Shown here in pieces: positions 44,406-51,699 of a stretch of 64,000 nt of DNA; positions within the stretch are counted from its first letter, which is position 1, and each line of letters starts with the position of its first letter. Location of the stretch: NCBI RefSeq assembly GCF_014873915.1, contig NZ_JADBEJ010000001.1, positions 558,001 to 622,000 on the forward strand. The letters run 5' to 3'. The notes beneath the pieces are model-generated. The model worked only from the letters and a program-made list of their open reading frames with translations. It did no database searches and had not been told where the DNA came from. The DNA comes from Amycolatopsis roodepoortensis (GTDB lineage: Bacteria > Actinomycetota > Actinomycetes > Mycobacteriales > Pseudonocardiaceae). Both the position numbers and the translations under genes were made by a program.

Positions 44406-45626
44406 TCACTTCCGGCAGACCGCGCCCCGGATGGGACGCGGCGCGCTCTCCTGCACGTCACCGCCGTCGGTGATCTGGACGAGGAAGCAGTACTTCCGGC
44501 CAGGGTCGACGGGGATCTTCATCGTCCGCTGCTGGCGGACGATCGTGGTCTTGGCCTCGCCGGTGCCGTCCGCGACGACGACGGCCGAGTCGAACCCCGC
44601 CGGTGCCCGCCAGGTCAGCTCGACCATCGAGCCGTGGTCGATCGGTGCGTCCAGTTCCACCCGCGGTGCGGGTTTCGGGTTCGTGCTCGTCTTCGCCAGG
44701 CTGGGCTGTGCCTGAGCCTGAGGCACCGGTTCCGGCGAACCGGGGATGAGGAACCAGGCCGCGGTCGCGAGCACGGTGGCCGCGCCGATGGCGAGCACCG
44801 GCCAGGCGGACCTCTTGCGGGGCTCGGGTGCCGGCGCCGGTTCCGGTCCGATGGTCAGGAGCGGATATCCCTGGATCCCTCGTGACACCACGACCGGCGC
44901 TTCTTCGTCCACAGTGGACGGTTCCGGGGTCAGCGCGATGAGGATCTCTTCGACCACGGCCATCCCGGCAGGCCGGGAATCCGGGTCTTCGGCGAGGAGG
45001 TTCTCGGTGAGGGAGAGGAGATCGATCGGCGCGTCGACCCGGTGCAGCTCCGGCCGGTCCGGCCCGGGCGGCAGGCCGGTCAGCGCGAAATGGAGCACGG
45101 CGCCGAGCCCGTAGAGATCCGCGCCTTCGCCGTGGGGGCCTTCCGGGGCGAGGAAATCGCTTCCGTGGTCCGGATCCCGGACGAAAACCGGGCGCAGGGT
45201 GCGTTCGAAATCGTTGATCACGGGTTCACCCGACGCGCGGAACAGCACGTTGGCGGGGGTGAGCCTGCCGTGGACGATCCCGGCTTCGTGCGCTCTCGCG
45301 AGCGTCGACGCGATCGCGGAGCCGAGGACGAGGGTGTCCGAGACCGACAGCGGGCCGGTGCTCTCGACCAGATCGAGCAGTGACCGGGTGCAGAGTTCGC
45401 TGCGGAGCGCGCACCGGCCGTCAGGCAGTTCCTCGATGGCGCCGGGTACGAGGATCTGCCCGTCCAGCGCGGAAAGCCGCTCCAGTTCGTGTTCCAGCCG
45501 GAGGCGGGTGCGCTCGTACAGCCTGCCGGGGAACACCTTGACCGCGACGTCGCCTTCGTCCGACGGCAGGGCGAAGACGGCACCGGCCGATCCGCTGCCG
45601 AGCGCTTCCCCGTCCTCCGGTCGCAT
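44406..45626 (-). CDS. Membrane pseudokinase with extracellular Fn3-like domain (first of tandem pair)
   Basis: 406 residues. Gly-rich loop GSGSAGAVFAL (10-20), Lys30 in VAVKVFPG, but the catalytic loop is HGRLTPAN (119-126) without Asp, and the metal-binding DFG has become DFE (139-141). These losses point to a pseudokinase. A membrane helix (SAWPVLAIGAATVLATAAWFL near 264-285) and a C-terminal extracellular domain with paired Cys (KYCFLVQ and GAVCRK) match the neighbouring gene, so the two arose by tandem duplication and then diverged. The gap between them is 56 bases, consistent with one transcript. A triple 11-base repeat lies upstream of its start. Confidence 0.84.
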   Translation of the reverse strand: MRPEDGEALGSGSAGAVFALPSDEGDVAVKVFPGRLYERTRLRLEHELERLSALDGQILVPGAIEELPDGRCALRSELCTRSLLDLVESTGPLSVSDTLVLGSAIASTLARAHEAGIVHGRLTPANVLFRASGEPVINDFERTLRPVFVRDPDHGSDFLAPEGPHGEGADLYGLGAVLHFALTGLPPGPDRPELHRVDAPIDLLSLTENLLAEDPDSRPAGMAVVEEILIALTPEPSTVDEEAPVVVSRGIQGYPLLTIGPEPAPAPEPRKRSAWPVLAIGAATVLATAAWFLIPGSPEPVPQAQAQPSLAKTSTNPKPAPRVELDAPIDHGSMVELTWRAPAGFDSAVVVADGTGEAKTTIVRQQRTMKIPVDPGRKYCFLVQITDGGDVQESAPRPIRGAVCRK

Positions 45627-45666
45627 ATCCGCAGAGTAATGCGGAGAACGCGATCGCGGGAGTGCG

Positions 45667-45699
45667 GATGAACCGCCGATGTACCGGCGCTGAACCGCC
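45667..45699. promoter_or_regulatory. Three contiguous 11-base direct repeats, likely response-regulator box
   Basis: GATGAACCGCC, GATGTACCGGC and GCTGAACCGCC follow each other without gaps, matching G(A/C)TG(A/T)ACCG(G/C)C. This array lies in the divergent promoter region between the pseudokinase operon and the Lys/Ala-rich protein operon. Direct repeats of 11 bases fit one DNA turn per subunit, as for OmpR/PhoP-type regulators. The nearby two-component genes are candidates for the binding protein. Confidence 0.55.
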
Positions 45700-45753
45700 C
45701 CGCGCCACGCTGCTTCTCAGCAGCGACGCCACGGAACAAGCGAGGTGGGACGG

Positions 45754-46488
45754 ATGAAGCAGAAGAACAATCTCCGGCGGGCGGCCGTCTACGGCGTCGC
45801 CGGTCTCGCCACCGCGGCCATCGGCGCCACCACCGCGAACGCCATGCTGGACGACCGGCCCGACGAGAAACCGGTACAGGACACCGCGCAGGCGGCCAAA
45901 CCGCAGCAGGTCCAGGCTCTGGAGCCGGCGCCGCCGAAGCAGACGGCACCCCAGCCCAAGGCCGACCCCCGGGCCGAACCGCCCGCGCCGCGGAAGGCGA
46001 CCCCGCCGTCGGCGGTGGTGGCCCCCGTCGTGCCGGCGAAGGTGCCCGTGGCCCCAGTCGTGCCGGCGAAGGTATCCGTGGCCCCGGTCGTCAAGCAGGC
46101 CGTTCCGGTGCAGCGCACGGTGAAGGCCGCGCAGCCGGTCAAGAAGGTGGCTCACCCGGTACCGGTGGTGAAGAAGGCGGCGGTCGTCAAACCACGCGTG
46201 GTGAAGACGGCCGTGCCGAAACTGGCGAACGTCCTCCCGGAGAAGAAGTTCGTCGTCCGCGCCGCGGTCGCCGAGACGGCTCCGCGCACGGTCCGGGAGC
46301 AGCTGCGGGACAAGGCCAAGGCCGTCGACACCGCGAACGAAGCGGTGGAACGGGCGGGCAAGGTGCTGGACAAGGCCAAGGACGACCTGAAGAAGGCCAA
46401 AGGCGAGCTGAAGAAGCTCCGGGAGAGCGCCAAGAAGATGAAGGACCACGACAAGCCGGTCAAGATCATGACCGGCGACCGGGACTGA
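45754..46488 (+). CDS. Lys/Ala/Pro-rich exported protein with C-terminal charged helix (first of pair)
   Basis: 244 residues from the ATG at 45754, after AGGTGG; a GTG three codons upstream is less likely. It has a signal-like N-terminus (LRRAAVYGVAGLATAAIGATTANA), then a long Ala/Pro/Val/Lys low-complexity stretch with near repeats (PVVPAKVPVAPVVPAKVSVAPVV) and a C-terminal, strongly charged helix (about 185-235, KAVDTANEAVERAGKVLDKA, DDLKKAKGELKKL) likely to form a coiled coil. It shares layout and C-terminal pattern with the gene at 46922. The positively charged low-complexity region could bind cell wall polymers or DNA (inference). Confidence 0.78.
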   Translation: MKQKNNLRRAAVYGVAGLATAAIGATTANAMLDDRPDEKPVQDTAQAAKPQQVQALEPAPPKQTAPQPKADPRAEPPAPRKATPPSAVVAPVVPAKVPVAPVVPAKVSVAPVVKQAVPVQRTVKAAQPVKKVAHPVPVVKKAAVVKPRVVKTAVPKLANVLPEKKFVVRAAVAETAPRTVREQLRDKAKAVDTANEAVERAGKVLDKAKDDLKKAKGELKKLRESAKKMKDHDKPVKIMTGDRD

Positions 46489-46493
46489 ACGCC

Positions 46494-46886
46494 ATGGCCA
46501 CGAACCTCGCCGAACGACCGGCACTGTCGCTGTGGGCGGCCTTCCGGAAGTTCTCCGTCCCCCGTGCCCCGCAGCCCCGGTATCTGGTGATCCCGGAGGA
46601 GGCGTGGCTGAACCAGCGACCGTCCACTCCGGACACCGAAGACGAAGAACGAGTCGAGTACGACTATTACCTGGAACACGAGGACAAGCCGCTCAGCAAG
46701 AGCGCGGTCACCGGCTTCGGCGGTGGGACCGCGTCACTGGTCTTCGGGGTGACCACCGGACTGGTCATCGCCACGCCCGTCGGCATCGCCGTCGGCGTGG
46801 CCGCCGGGATCTTCGGCGGCCTGATGGGCCGCTCCCTGGCCGAAGAGTTCTACGAACGCCGTCACGAAGACGAATCCCAGCTGTGA
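46494..46886 (+). CDS. Small glycine-zipper membrane protein
   Basis: 130 residues. The N-terminal soluble part is acidic (TPDTEDEERVEYDYYLEHED). Residues 70-112 are hydrophobic with GxxxG spacing (VTGFGGGTASLVFGVTTGLV, TPVGIAVGVAAGIFGGLMG), a glycine-zipper hairpin that may cross the membrane. It ends EEFYERRHEDESQL. The gene begins five bases after the previous stop and lies between two related Lys/Ala-rich exported proteins, so the three products probably work together. Confidence 0.78.
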   Translation: MATNLAERPALSLWAAFRKFSVPRAPQPRYLVIPEEAWLNQRPSTPDTEDEERVEYDYYLEHEDKPLSKSAVTGFGGGTASLVFGVTTGLVIATPVGIAVGVAAGIFGGLMGRSLAEEFYERRHEDESQL

Positions 46887-46921
46887 ACGTCACGGCGGGC
46901 AACAGGAAATCGAGGTATTCC

Positions 46922-47650
46922 ATGAACATCAAGCGTGCAGGCGTGCTCGGCGTCGCGGGCCTGACGACCGCCGCCGTCGGAGCGTGGACCTTCGGCGCCT
47001 TCGACGGGGCCGACGAAGCGACCGCGTCCGCCACTCCCGCCCCGGCCGCGGCCACCGCGCCGAAACCGGCCGCCGCCCCGCAGCAGCAGCAGGCCGCCCC
47101 CGTCAACCCGCTCGTCCAGCAGGTCGCGCCGCTCCCCGCGGCTCCGGCCGCGAAACCGGTTCCGGTCAAGCAGGTGGCCAAGATCAAGCCCGCCGCGGTG
47201 ACGGTGAAGAAGGTGGAACGTCAGAAGACGCGGCTCCCGGTGGTCAAGGCGGCCGTCACCAAGGACAGCCGCGCCGAGCTCCGGCCCCACGTGATCGTGG
47301 TCGAGAAGCCCGCTCCCGTCGTACGGGAAAGCACGAAGAAGATCATCGAGTCGGTCGCCAAGGCCAACGGCTCGCTGGACACGGCCAAGAAGCTGGTCGA
47401 CAAGGCCGGCGACGAGGTCAAGAAGGCCAAGAGCGAGCTGGACAAGGCGAAGAGCGAGCTGAAGAAGCTCAAGGCCGAGAAGCACAAGCACAGCAAGGAC
47501 AAGGGGAAGAACAGCGAGAGCCGGAAGCAGACCAAGCCCGGGCACGTATCGGTGGACAGCAAGGGCCTGAAGCCGGGCCAGACCCGGACGGTCACGACGT
47601 CCAGCCCGGACGGCTCGTCCTGGTCCAGCGCCACGGTCACGGTCAAATAG
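46922..47650 (+). CDS. Lys/Ala/Pro-rich exported protein with C-terminal charged helix (second of pair)
   Basis: 242 residues from the ATG at 46922, seven bases after GAGG; a GTG at 46883 that overlaps the preceding stop is possible but would put 13 residues before the signal sequence. The N-terminus MNIKRAGVLGVAGLTTAAVGAW mirrors the first protein of the pair. An Ala/Pro/Gln low-complexity part with Lys/Val repeats leads to a charged coiled-coil-like helix (about 155-205, LDTAKKLVDKAGDEVKKAKS, ELDKAKSELKKLKAEKHK) and a short Ser/Thr-rich beta tail ending SWSSATVTVK, which the first protein lacks. Confidence 0.78.
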   Translation: MNIKRAGVLGVAGLTTAAVGAWTFGAFDGADEATASATPAPAAATAPKPAAAPQQQQAAPVNPLVQQVAPLPAAPAAKPVPVKQVAKIKPAAVTVKKVERQKTRLPVVKAAVTKDSRAELRPHVIVVEKPAPVVRESTKKIIESVAKANGSLDTAKKLVDKAGDEVKKAKSELDKAKSELKKLKAEKHKHSKDKGKNSESRKQTKPGHVSVDSKGLKPGQTRTVTTSSPDGSSWSSATVTVK

Positions 47651-47659
47651 CACGAACCA

Positions 47660-47699
47660 GTGAGCGGCGATTCGGGATCGGTCCCGAATCGCCGCTCAC
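47660..47699. terminator. Bidirectional terminator hairpin
   Basis: GTGAGCGGCGATTCGGGA pairs perfectly with TCCCGAATCGCCGCTCAC over 18 bases around the tetraloop TCGG. It lies nine bases after the last Lys/Ala-rich gene and 10 bases from the stop of the convergent SARP gene. Confidence 0.85.
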
Positions 47700-47709
47700 G
47701 AGGTGGGGA

Positions 47710-48477
47710 TCAGGCGGCCTGACGGTATCCGGTGGCGTGGCCCAGCAACGCGGTCCGGTGAGCGTCGGTGAGGGCGGCTCCCGGTTCGACCCCGAGCTCC
47801 CGCACGATGATCGCGCGGGCGCGGCGGAACGCGGCGAGTGCTTCGCTGCGCTGACCGGTTTCGTTCAGCACCATCACCAGCTTCGCCCACGCGTGCTCGC
47901 GCAGCGGGTCCTCGTCGATCAGGCCGTGCAGGAGCGAGACCGCGTCGAGGTGCCTGCCCAGCGCGTGGTGGGCTTCGGCGAGATCCTCGCGGATCTGCGT
48001 GTGCAGACGTTCCAGCCTGGCGATTTCCGCGAGGGCGTCCGGGGTCCGCAGGCCCTCGAACGGCGTGCCGCGCCACAGGTCCAGCGCGCCGGTGAGCAGC
48101 TTGGCCGCCCGCTCGTGATCGCCTTCGCGGAGCGCCTCGCGGCCTTCGGCGAAGTCGCGGCCGATGTGGTCGACGTCGGTGTCCTCGCGGTCGACGACGA
48201 TCCGGTACGCGCCGGGCCTGCTCTCGATGCGTGTCCTGTCCGCCGCGGGTGCCAGTGCGTGGCGCAGCCCGCAGATGTAGGACTTCAGGTTGCCCCCGGC
48301 CGACGCCGGCGCGGCCCGGCCGTGCCAGGCCGCGTCGATCAGCCGGTCGACGCCGACCCACTTGCCGCGGTCGAGCAGCAGCGCGGTCAGCACGGTGGTC
48401 GGCTTGCCCGGTTTGATCGCGAGCGGCGGCCGGCCGGGTACGGTGACCTCGATCGGTCCGAGGAGCTGGAAGAGCAT
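47710..48477 (-). CDS. SARP-family transcriptional regulator (AfsR/DnrI type)
   Basis: 255 residues, the size of stand-alone SARPs. The winged-helix DNA-binding domain covers about 1-95 (LLGPIEVTVPGRPPLAIKPG, VGVDRLIDAAWHG, LKSYICGLRHAL, RPGAYRIVV) and the bacterial transcriptional activator domain about 97-245 (DFAEGREALREGDHERAAKLL, RTPDALAEIARLERLHTQI). SARPs bind direct heptamer repeats and activate antibiotic or exporter genes. It lies downstream of the MFS gene on the same strand, 65 bases apart. Its targets are not evident; it is not adjacent to either biosynthetic region. Confidence 0.9.
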   Translation of the reverse strand: MLFQLLGPIEVTVPGRPPLAIKPGKPTTVLTALLLDRGKWVGVDRLIDAAWHGRAAPASAGGNLKSYICGLRHALAPAADRTRIESRPGAYRIVVDREDTDVDHIGRDFAEGREALREGDHERAAKLLTGALDLWRGTPFEGLRTPDALAEIARLERLHTQIREDLAEAHHALGRHLDAVSLLHGLIDEDPLREHAWAKLVMVLNETGQRSEALAAFRRARAIIVRELGVEPGAALTDAHRTALLGHATGYRQAA

Positions 48478-48542
48478 CGGATGTCCCCCCGTGGCGTGCT
48501 TGTGCTGTCAGCGGACAGCGTGCCCGACACGGTATTAGGATT

Positions 48543-50087
48543 TCATGACAGTCTCCGGGGGCCACGGGCGGCGACGTAGGCGAACAGGACCCCCAGCACG
48601 GCGGCGCCCGCCCACATGGCCTGCTGCCAGCCGTCCACAAAGGACTGTTGGGCGGCGTGGATCAGCTCCTGTGCGCGCGGGCCGGCGTTCTCCGCCGCCG
48701 CGACGGCGTTGGCGACACCCTCGCGGGCGTCGTCCGCGGCTCCCTGGGGGATGCCGGTCAACCGGCCGTCGATCGCGCCGCGGTAGCCGGTGGCCACGAG
48801 CGCTCCGAGCAGGGCGACGCCGAGCGCGGTACCGAACTCGCGGGTGACGTCGTTCAGGGCCGAGGCGACGCCCTGCTTCGCCCGTGGCAGGGAAGCGGTG
48901 ATGGCCTCGGTGGACGGCGCCATCGACAGGCCCATGCCGACACCCATGGCGATCATGCCGGGCAGGATCGCCGGGTAGCCGCCGTCGACGGAGACGAGCA
49001 CGGCCATCGACACCAGGCCGGCGGCGGCCAGCGCGATCCCCGTGGCCATGGTCGAGCGGGAGCCGATCCGCGCGGCGAGCTTGGGAGCCAGCCCGGAGGT
49101 CAGCATCATCGCGACGGCCATCGGCATCAGGGCCGCCGTGGACAGCAGGCCCGACCAGCCGAGCACCGCCTGGAAGAACGGGAACAGCACCACGGCGATA
49201 CCCGCTTGGACGCCGAACACCACCAGGAGCGTGATCGAGCCACCTGCCAGGCCGCGCTCCCGGAACAGGCGCACGTCCAGGAGCGAGGCATCGCGGCGGC
49301 GCAGTTCCCAGACCACGAAACAGATCGCGGCGACGACCCCGACGGCGAGGCTGATCAGCGTCGCGGGGGAGGCCCACCCGCGTTCGGGACCCTCCTGCAG
49401 CACGAAGATGAGAGCGGCCACGGCTATGACGGAGACGAGCGCGCCGACGGTGTCGAAGCGGTGAGCCGAGGTCTCGCGCGAGTTGGGCACCGAGGTCAGC
49501 GTCGTGACCAGCGCCGCGACCGTCAGAAGGGCGGGCAGGACGAACAGCCAGCGCCAGTCGGCGACGTCGACCAGGAGCGCGGAGAGGAACATGCCCAGGA
49601 TCCCGCCACCTCCGGCCACGCCGGTCCAGACACCGATCGCCTTGCCCCGCCGGTCTTCGGGGAAGGTGGAGGTGATGACGGCCAGCGTGATGGGCATGAT
49701 CATCGCGGCGCCGACGCCGCTGGTCACCCGCGCGGCGAGCATGACCCCCGCCGACGGAGCCAGCCCCGCGGCCACGGTGGCCACGCCGAAGACGACGAGT
49801 CCGGTGATCAGCATGGGTTTGCGGCCGAGCCGGTCGCTGACGGCACCGAGCGGCAGCAGCAGCGCGGCGAGCGCGAGCGTGTAGATGTTGATGATCCAGA
49901 GGATCGTGGTCTGCGAGGCGCCGAACTCCACGGCCAGCTGGGTTTGCGCGACGTTCAGTCCGGACACCGAGGCGATGACCGCCATCAGCGCGATCGAGAC
50001 GGAGATCAGGATCGCGCGCAGCCGGCGTGCGTCCGGTGTCGCCCCTCCATCGGCTTCCGCGGCGGGGGCGAGCTGGTTCGTACTCAT
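48543..50087 (-). CDS. MFS multidrug efflux transporter, DHA2 (14-helix) type
   Basis: 514 residues from the ATG at 50087, preceded by GAAGGGAA; an upstream start at 50210 runs into the divergent gene. Fourteen hydrophobic helices are visible. Motif A GAVSDRLGRKPML near 83-95 and motif C-like GVGAAMIMPITLAVI near 128-142 are typical of proton-driven drug exporters. The gene is divergent from an XRE-cupin regulator 76 bases away, a usual arrangement for an inducible pump. It probably exports a toxic compound, either made by the cell or taken up. Confidence 0.92.
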   Translation of the reverse strand: MSTNQLAPAAEADGGATPDARRLRAILISVSIALMAVIASVSGLNVAQTQLAVEFGASQTTILWIINIYTLALAALLLPLGAVSDRLGRKPMLITGLVVFGVATVAAGLAPSAGVMLAARVTSGVGAAMIMPITLAVITSTFPEDRRGKAIGVWTGVAGGGGILGMFLSALLVDVADWRWLFVLPALLTVAALVTTLTSVPNSRETSAHRFDTVGALVSVIAVAALIFVLQEGPERGWASPATLISLAVGVVAAICFVVWELRRRDASLLDVRLFRERGLAGGSITLLVVFGVQAGIAVVLFPFFQAVLGWSGLLSTAALMPMAVAMMLTSGLAPKLAARIGSRSTMATGIALAAAGLVSMAVLVSVDGGYPAILPGMIAMGVGMGLSMAPSTEAITASLPRAKQGVASALNDVTREFGTALGVALLGALVATGYRGAIDGRLTGIPQGAADDAREGVANAVAAAENAGPRAQELIHAAQQSFVDGWQQAMWAGAAVLGVLFAYVAARGPRRLS

Positions 50088-50135
50088 GGATTCCCTTCGG
50101 ACGGCAGGTCGAGTCGAGGCCGAAGCTAACCGTCT

Positions 50136-50173
50136 CTTGCGAGCAAGGCATACAATCTTGCTCATGACGCAAG
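50136..50173. promoter_or_regulatory. Operator pair in the exporter/repressor divergent region
   Basis: CTTGC-GA-GCAAG (50136-50147) and CTTGC-N7-GCAAG (50157-50173) are two inverted repeats with identical arms. The second spans the ATG of the XRE-cupin gene. TACAAT at 50151-50156 is a good -10 box placed to start transcription close to that ATG, so the mRNA may be leaderless. The same TCTTGCG arm occurs at about 50744 and 50775, before the methyltransferase gene. The likely binder is the XRE-cupin protein itself. Confidence 0.5.
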
Positions 50174-50736
50174 AAGATGACGATCTGGACAGCCTCGTGC
50201 GCAAGCGCATCCGGGCTCTGCGAGTGGCGCAGGGCTGGTCTCTGGAGGAATTGGCCGCCCGCGCGCACCTCAGTCAGTCGTCACTGAGCCGGATCGAGAA
50301 CGGGCAGCGCCGGCTCGCGCTGGACCAGCTGGTGACGCTCGCCCGTGCGCTCGACACCACGCTGGACCAGCTCGTGGAGACCGCGACGGACGACGTGGTC
50401 TCCAGCCCGTCGATCGACGGCGCCCACGGCCGGATGCGCTGGACCATCAAGGGCGATCCCGACATGACCGTGGTGCGGCACCGCGTGACCGAGCCGCCGC
50501 CCGAGAACCCGGCGCGGATGCGCGCGCACCCGGGACGCGAATGGCTCGTCGTCCTGTCCGGCACCGCGGTGCTCATGCTCGGCCACCGCCGCATCCGCGT
50601 CGAGACCAACCAGGCCGCCGAGTTCCCCACGATGATGCCGCACGCGATCGGCGCCGAGGGCGGCCCGTGCGACATCCTCGGCATCTACGACCGAGACGCG
50701 CGTCGCGGCCACCAGCAGGAGAACGACCTCGAATGA
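50164..50736 (+). CDS. XRE-family regulator with C-terminal cupin domain
   Basis: 190 residues. The helix-turn-helix lies at about 10-65 (RIRALRVAQGWSLEELAARA, LSQSSLSRIENGQRRLALDQL). The C-terminal cupin (about 95-180) shows HPGREWLVVLSGTAVLMLGH and a PHAIGAEGG turn. XRE-cupin proteins are usually repressors that sense a small molecule. No ribosome binding site precedes the ATG at 50164, fitting a leaderless transcript from the TACAAT box. It is divergent from the DHA2 exporter and lies upstream of a methyltransferase gene. Confidence 0.9.
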   Translation: MTQEDDDLDSLVRKRIRALRVAQGWSLEELAARAHLSQSSLSRIENGQRRLALDQLVTLARALDTTLDQLVETATDDVVSSPSIDGAHGRMRWTIKGDPDMTVVRHRVTEPPPENPARMRAHPGREWLVVLSGTAVLMLGHRRIRVETNQAAEFPTMMPHAIGAEGGPCDILGIYDRDARRGHQQENDLE

Positions 50737-50832
50737 GCCGCGTCTTGCGTCTCGGGCAGCGGCAGGCGCCTTTGTCTTGCGTAAACCGGGATAGAATGTG
50801 CCTTAGGCGCATACTCGCTCTACGGTGAAGTC

Positions 50833-51645
50833 ATGAACCACGCCCACCACCACGCAGACCTGACGGAGATCCTCGACCTGGATGCCGAGATTCTCGCCGA
50901 GCACACGGCCGCCATCACCGCGTGGCTGCCGCTGAAGACGCCGCCACGTCGGATCGTGGATCTGGGCTGCGGCACGGGTGCGGGCACCTTCGCGCTCATC
51001 GACCGCTTCCCCGACGCGCACGTCACCGCCGTCGACGCCTCCGTCGCCCACCTCCAGCGCGTCCGCGAGAAGGCGTGCGCACGGGGCGTCGAAGAGCGCG
51101 TGCACACCGTGCACGCGGACCTCGACGACACCGCGTGGCCCGAGCTCGGCTCACCGGACCTGGTGTGGGCTTCGGCCTCCATGCACCACATGGCCCACCC
51201 CGACCGAGCCCTGCGAGCCGTCCACGACGTGCTCGCTCCCGACGGTCTGTTCGCCGTCGTCGAGCTGGCCGGGCAGCCCCGGTTCCTGCCCGAAAACGCT
51301 CCCGAGGACGCGCCAGGCCTGGAGGAACGCGTGCACGCCGCGGCCGATCGCCGCCACGCCGGGCACCCGACCCATCGCGGCGCCGACTGGGGCCCGATGC
51401 TGACCGCGGCCGGATTCACGGTCGAGGGCGAGCGCACCGTCACGGTGAACATCCAAGGCGCCACTAGCGACGCGATCGGCCGCTACGCGCTCGGAATCCT
51501 GCGGCGCGTCCGCGGTGCCGCCGCCGAAACGCTTTCCCCGGAGGATCTCGCGGCGCTCGACCGGCTACTCGACTCCGACGGCATCATGCGGCGCGACGAT
51601 TTGATGGTGCGCACCGAACGCGCCGTCTGGGCCGCACGCCGATGA
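50833..51645 (+). CDS. Class I SAM-dependent methyltransferase
   Basis: 270 residues. Motif I RIVDLGCGTGAGTFALIDRF near 40-59, acidic VTAVDASVAHL near 68, and motif II-like SPDLVWASASMHHMAHPDRAL near 112-132 with VLAPDGLFAVVELAG. It belongs to the broad methyltransferase-11/25 type with unknown acceptor. The His-rich start MNHAHHHADL may be a coincidence. A GCCTTAGGC palindrome and TAGAAT box lie just upstream, so it has its own promoter; TCTTGCG motifs nearby suggest shared control with the exporter pair. It ends in a strong hairpin. Confidence 0.88.
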   Translation: MNHAHHHADLTEILDLDAEILAEHTAAITAWLPLKTPPRRIVDLGCGTGAGTFALIDRFPDAHVTAVDASVAHLQRVREKACARGVEERVHTVHADLDDTAWPELGSPDLVWASASMHHMAHPDRALRAVHDVLAPDGLFAVVELAGQPRFLPENAPEDAPGLEERVHAAADRRHAGHPTHRGADWGPMLTAAGFTVEGERTVTVNIQGATSDAIGRYALGILRRVRGAAAETLSPEDLAALDRLLDSDGIMRRDDLMVRTERAVWAARR

Positions 51646-51686
51646 TCGGTCCGTCACCGGCACTTCTCGCCGATGACGGACCGATC
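51644..51686. terminator. Bidirectional terminator hairpin
   Basis: GATCGGTCCGTCA pairs perfectly with TGACGGACCGATC over 13 bases, with a further inner stem CGGC/GCCG. It overlaps the methyltransferase stop codon and ends 13 bases before the stop of the convergent repeat-protein gene. Confidence 0.82.
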
Positions 51687-51699
51687 CGGGCCGGAGGCG

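Noticed and set aside
43138..45626. Active Ser/Thr kinases of the PknB type
   Set aside because: The catalytic Asp of the HRD motif is missing in both proteins and the extracellular part is not PASTA-like.
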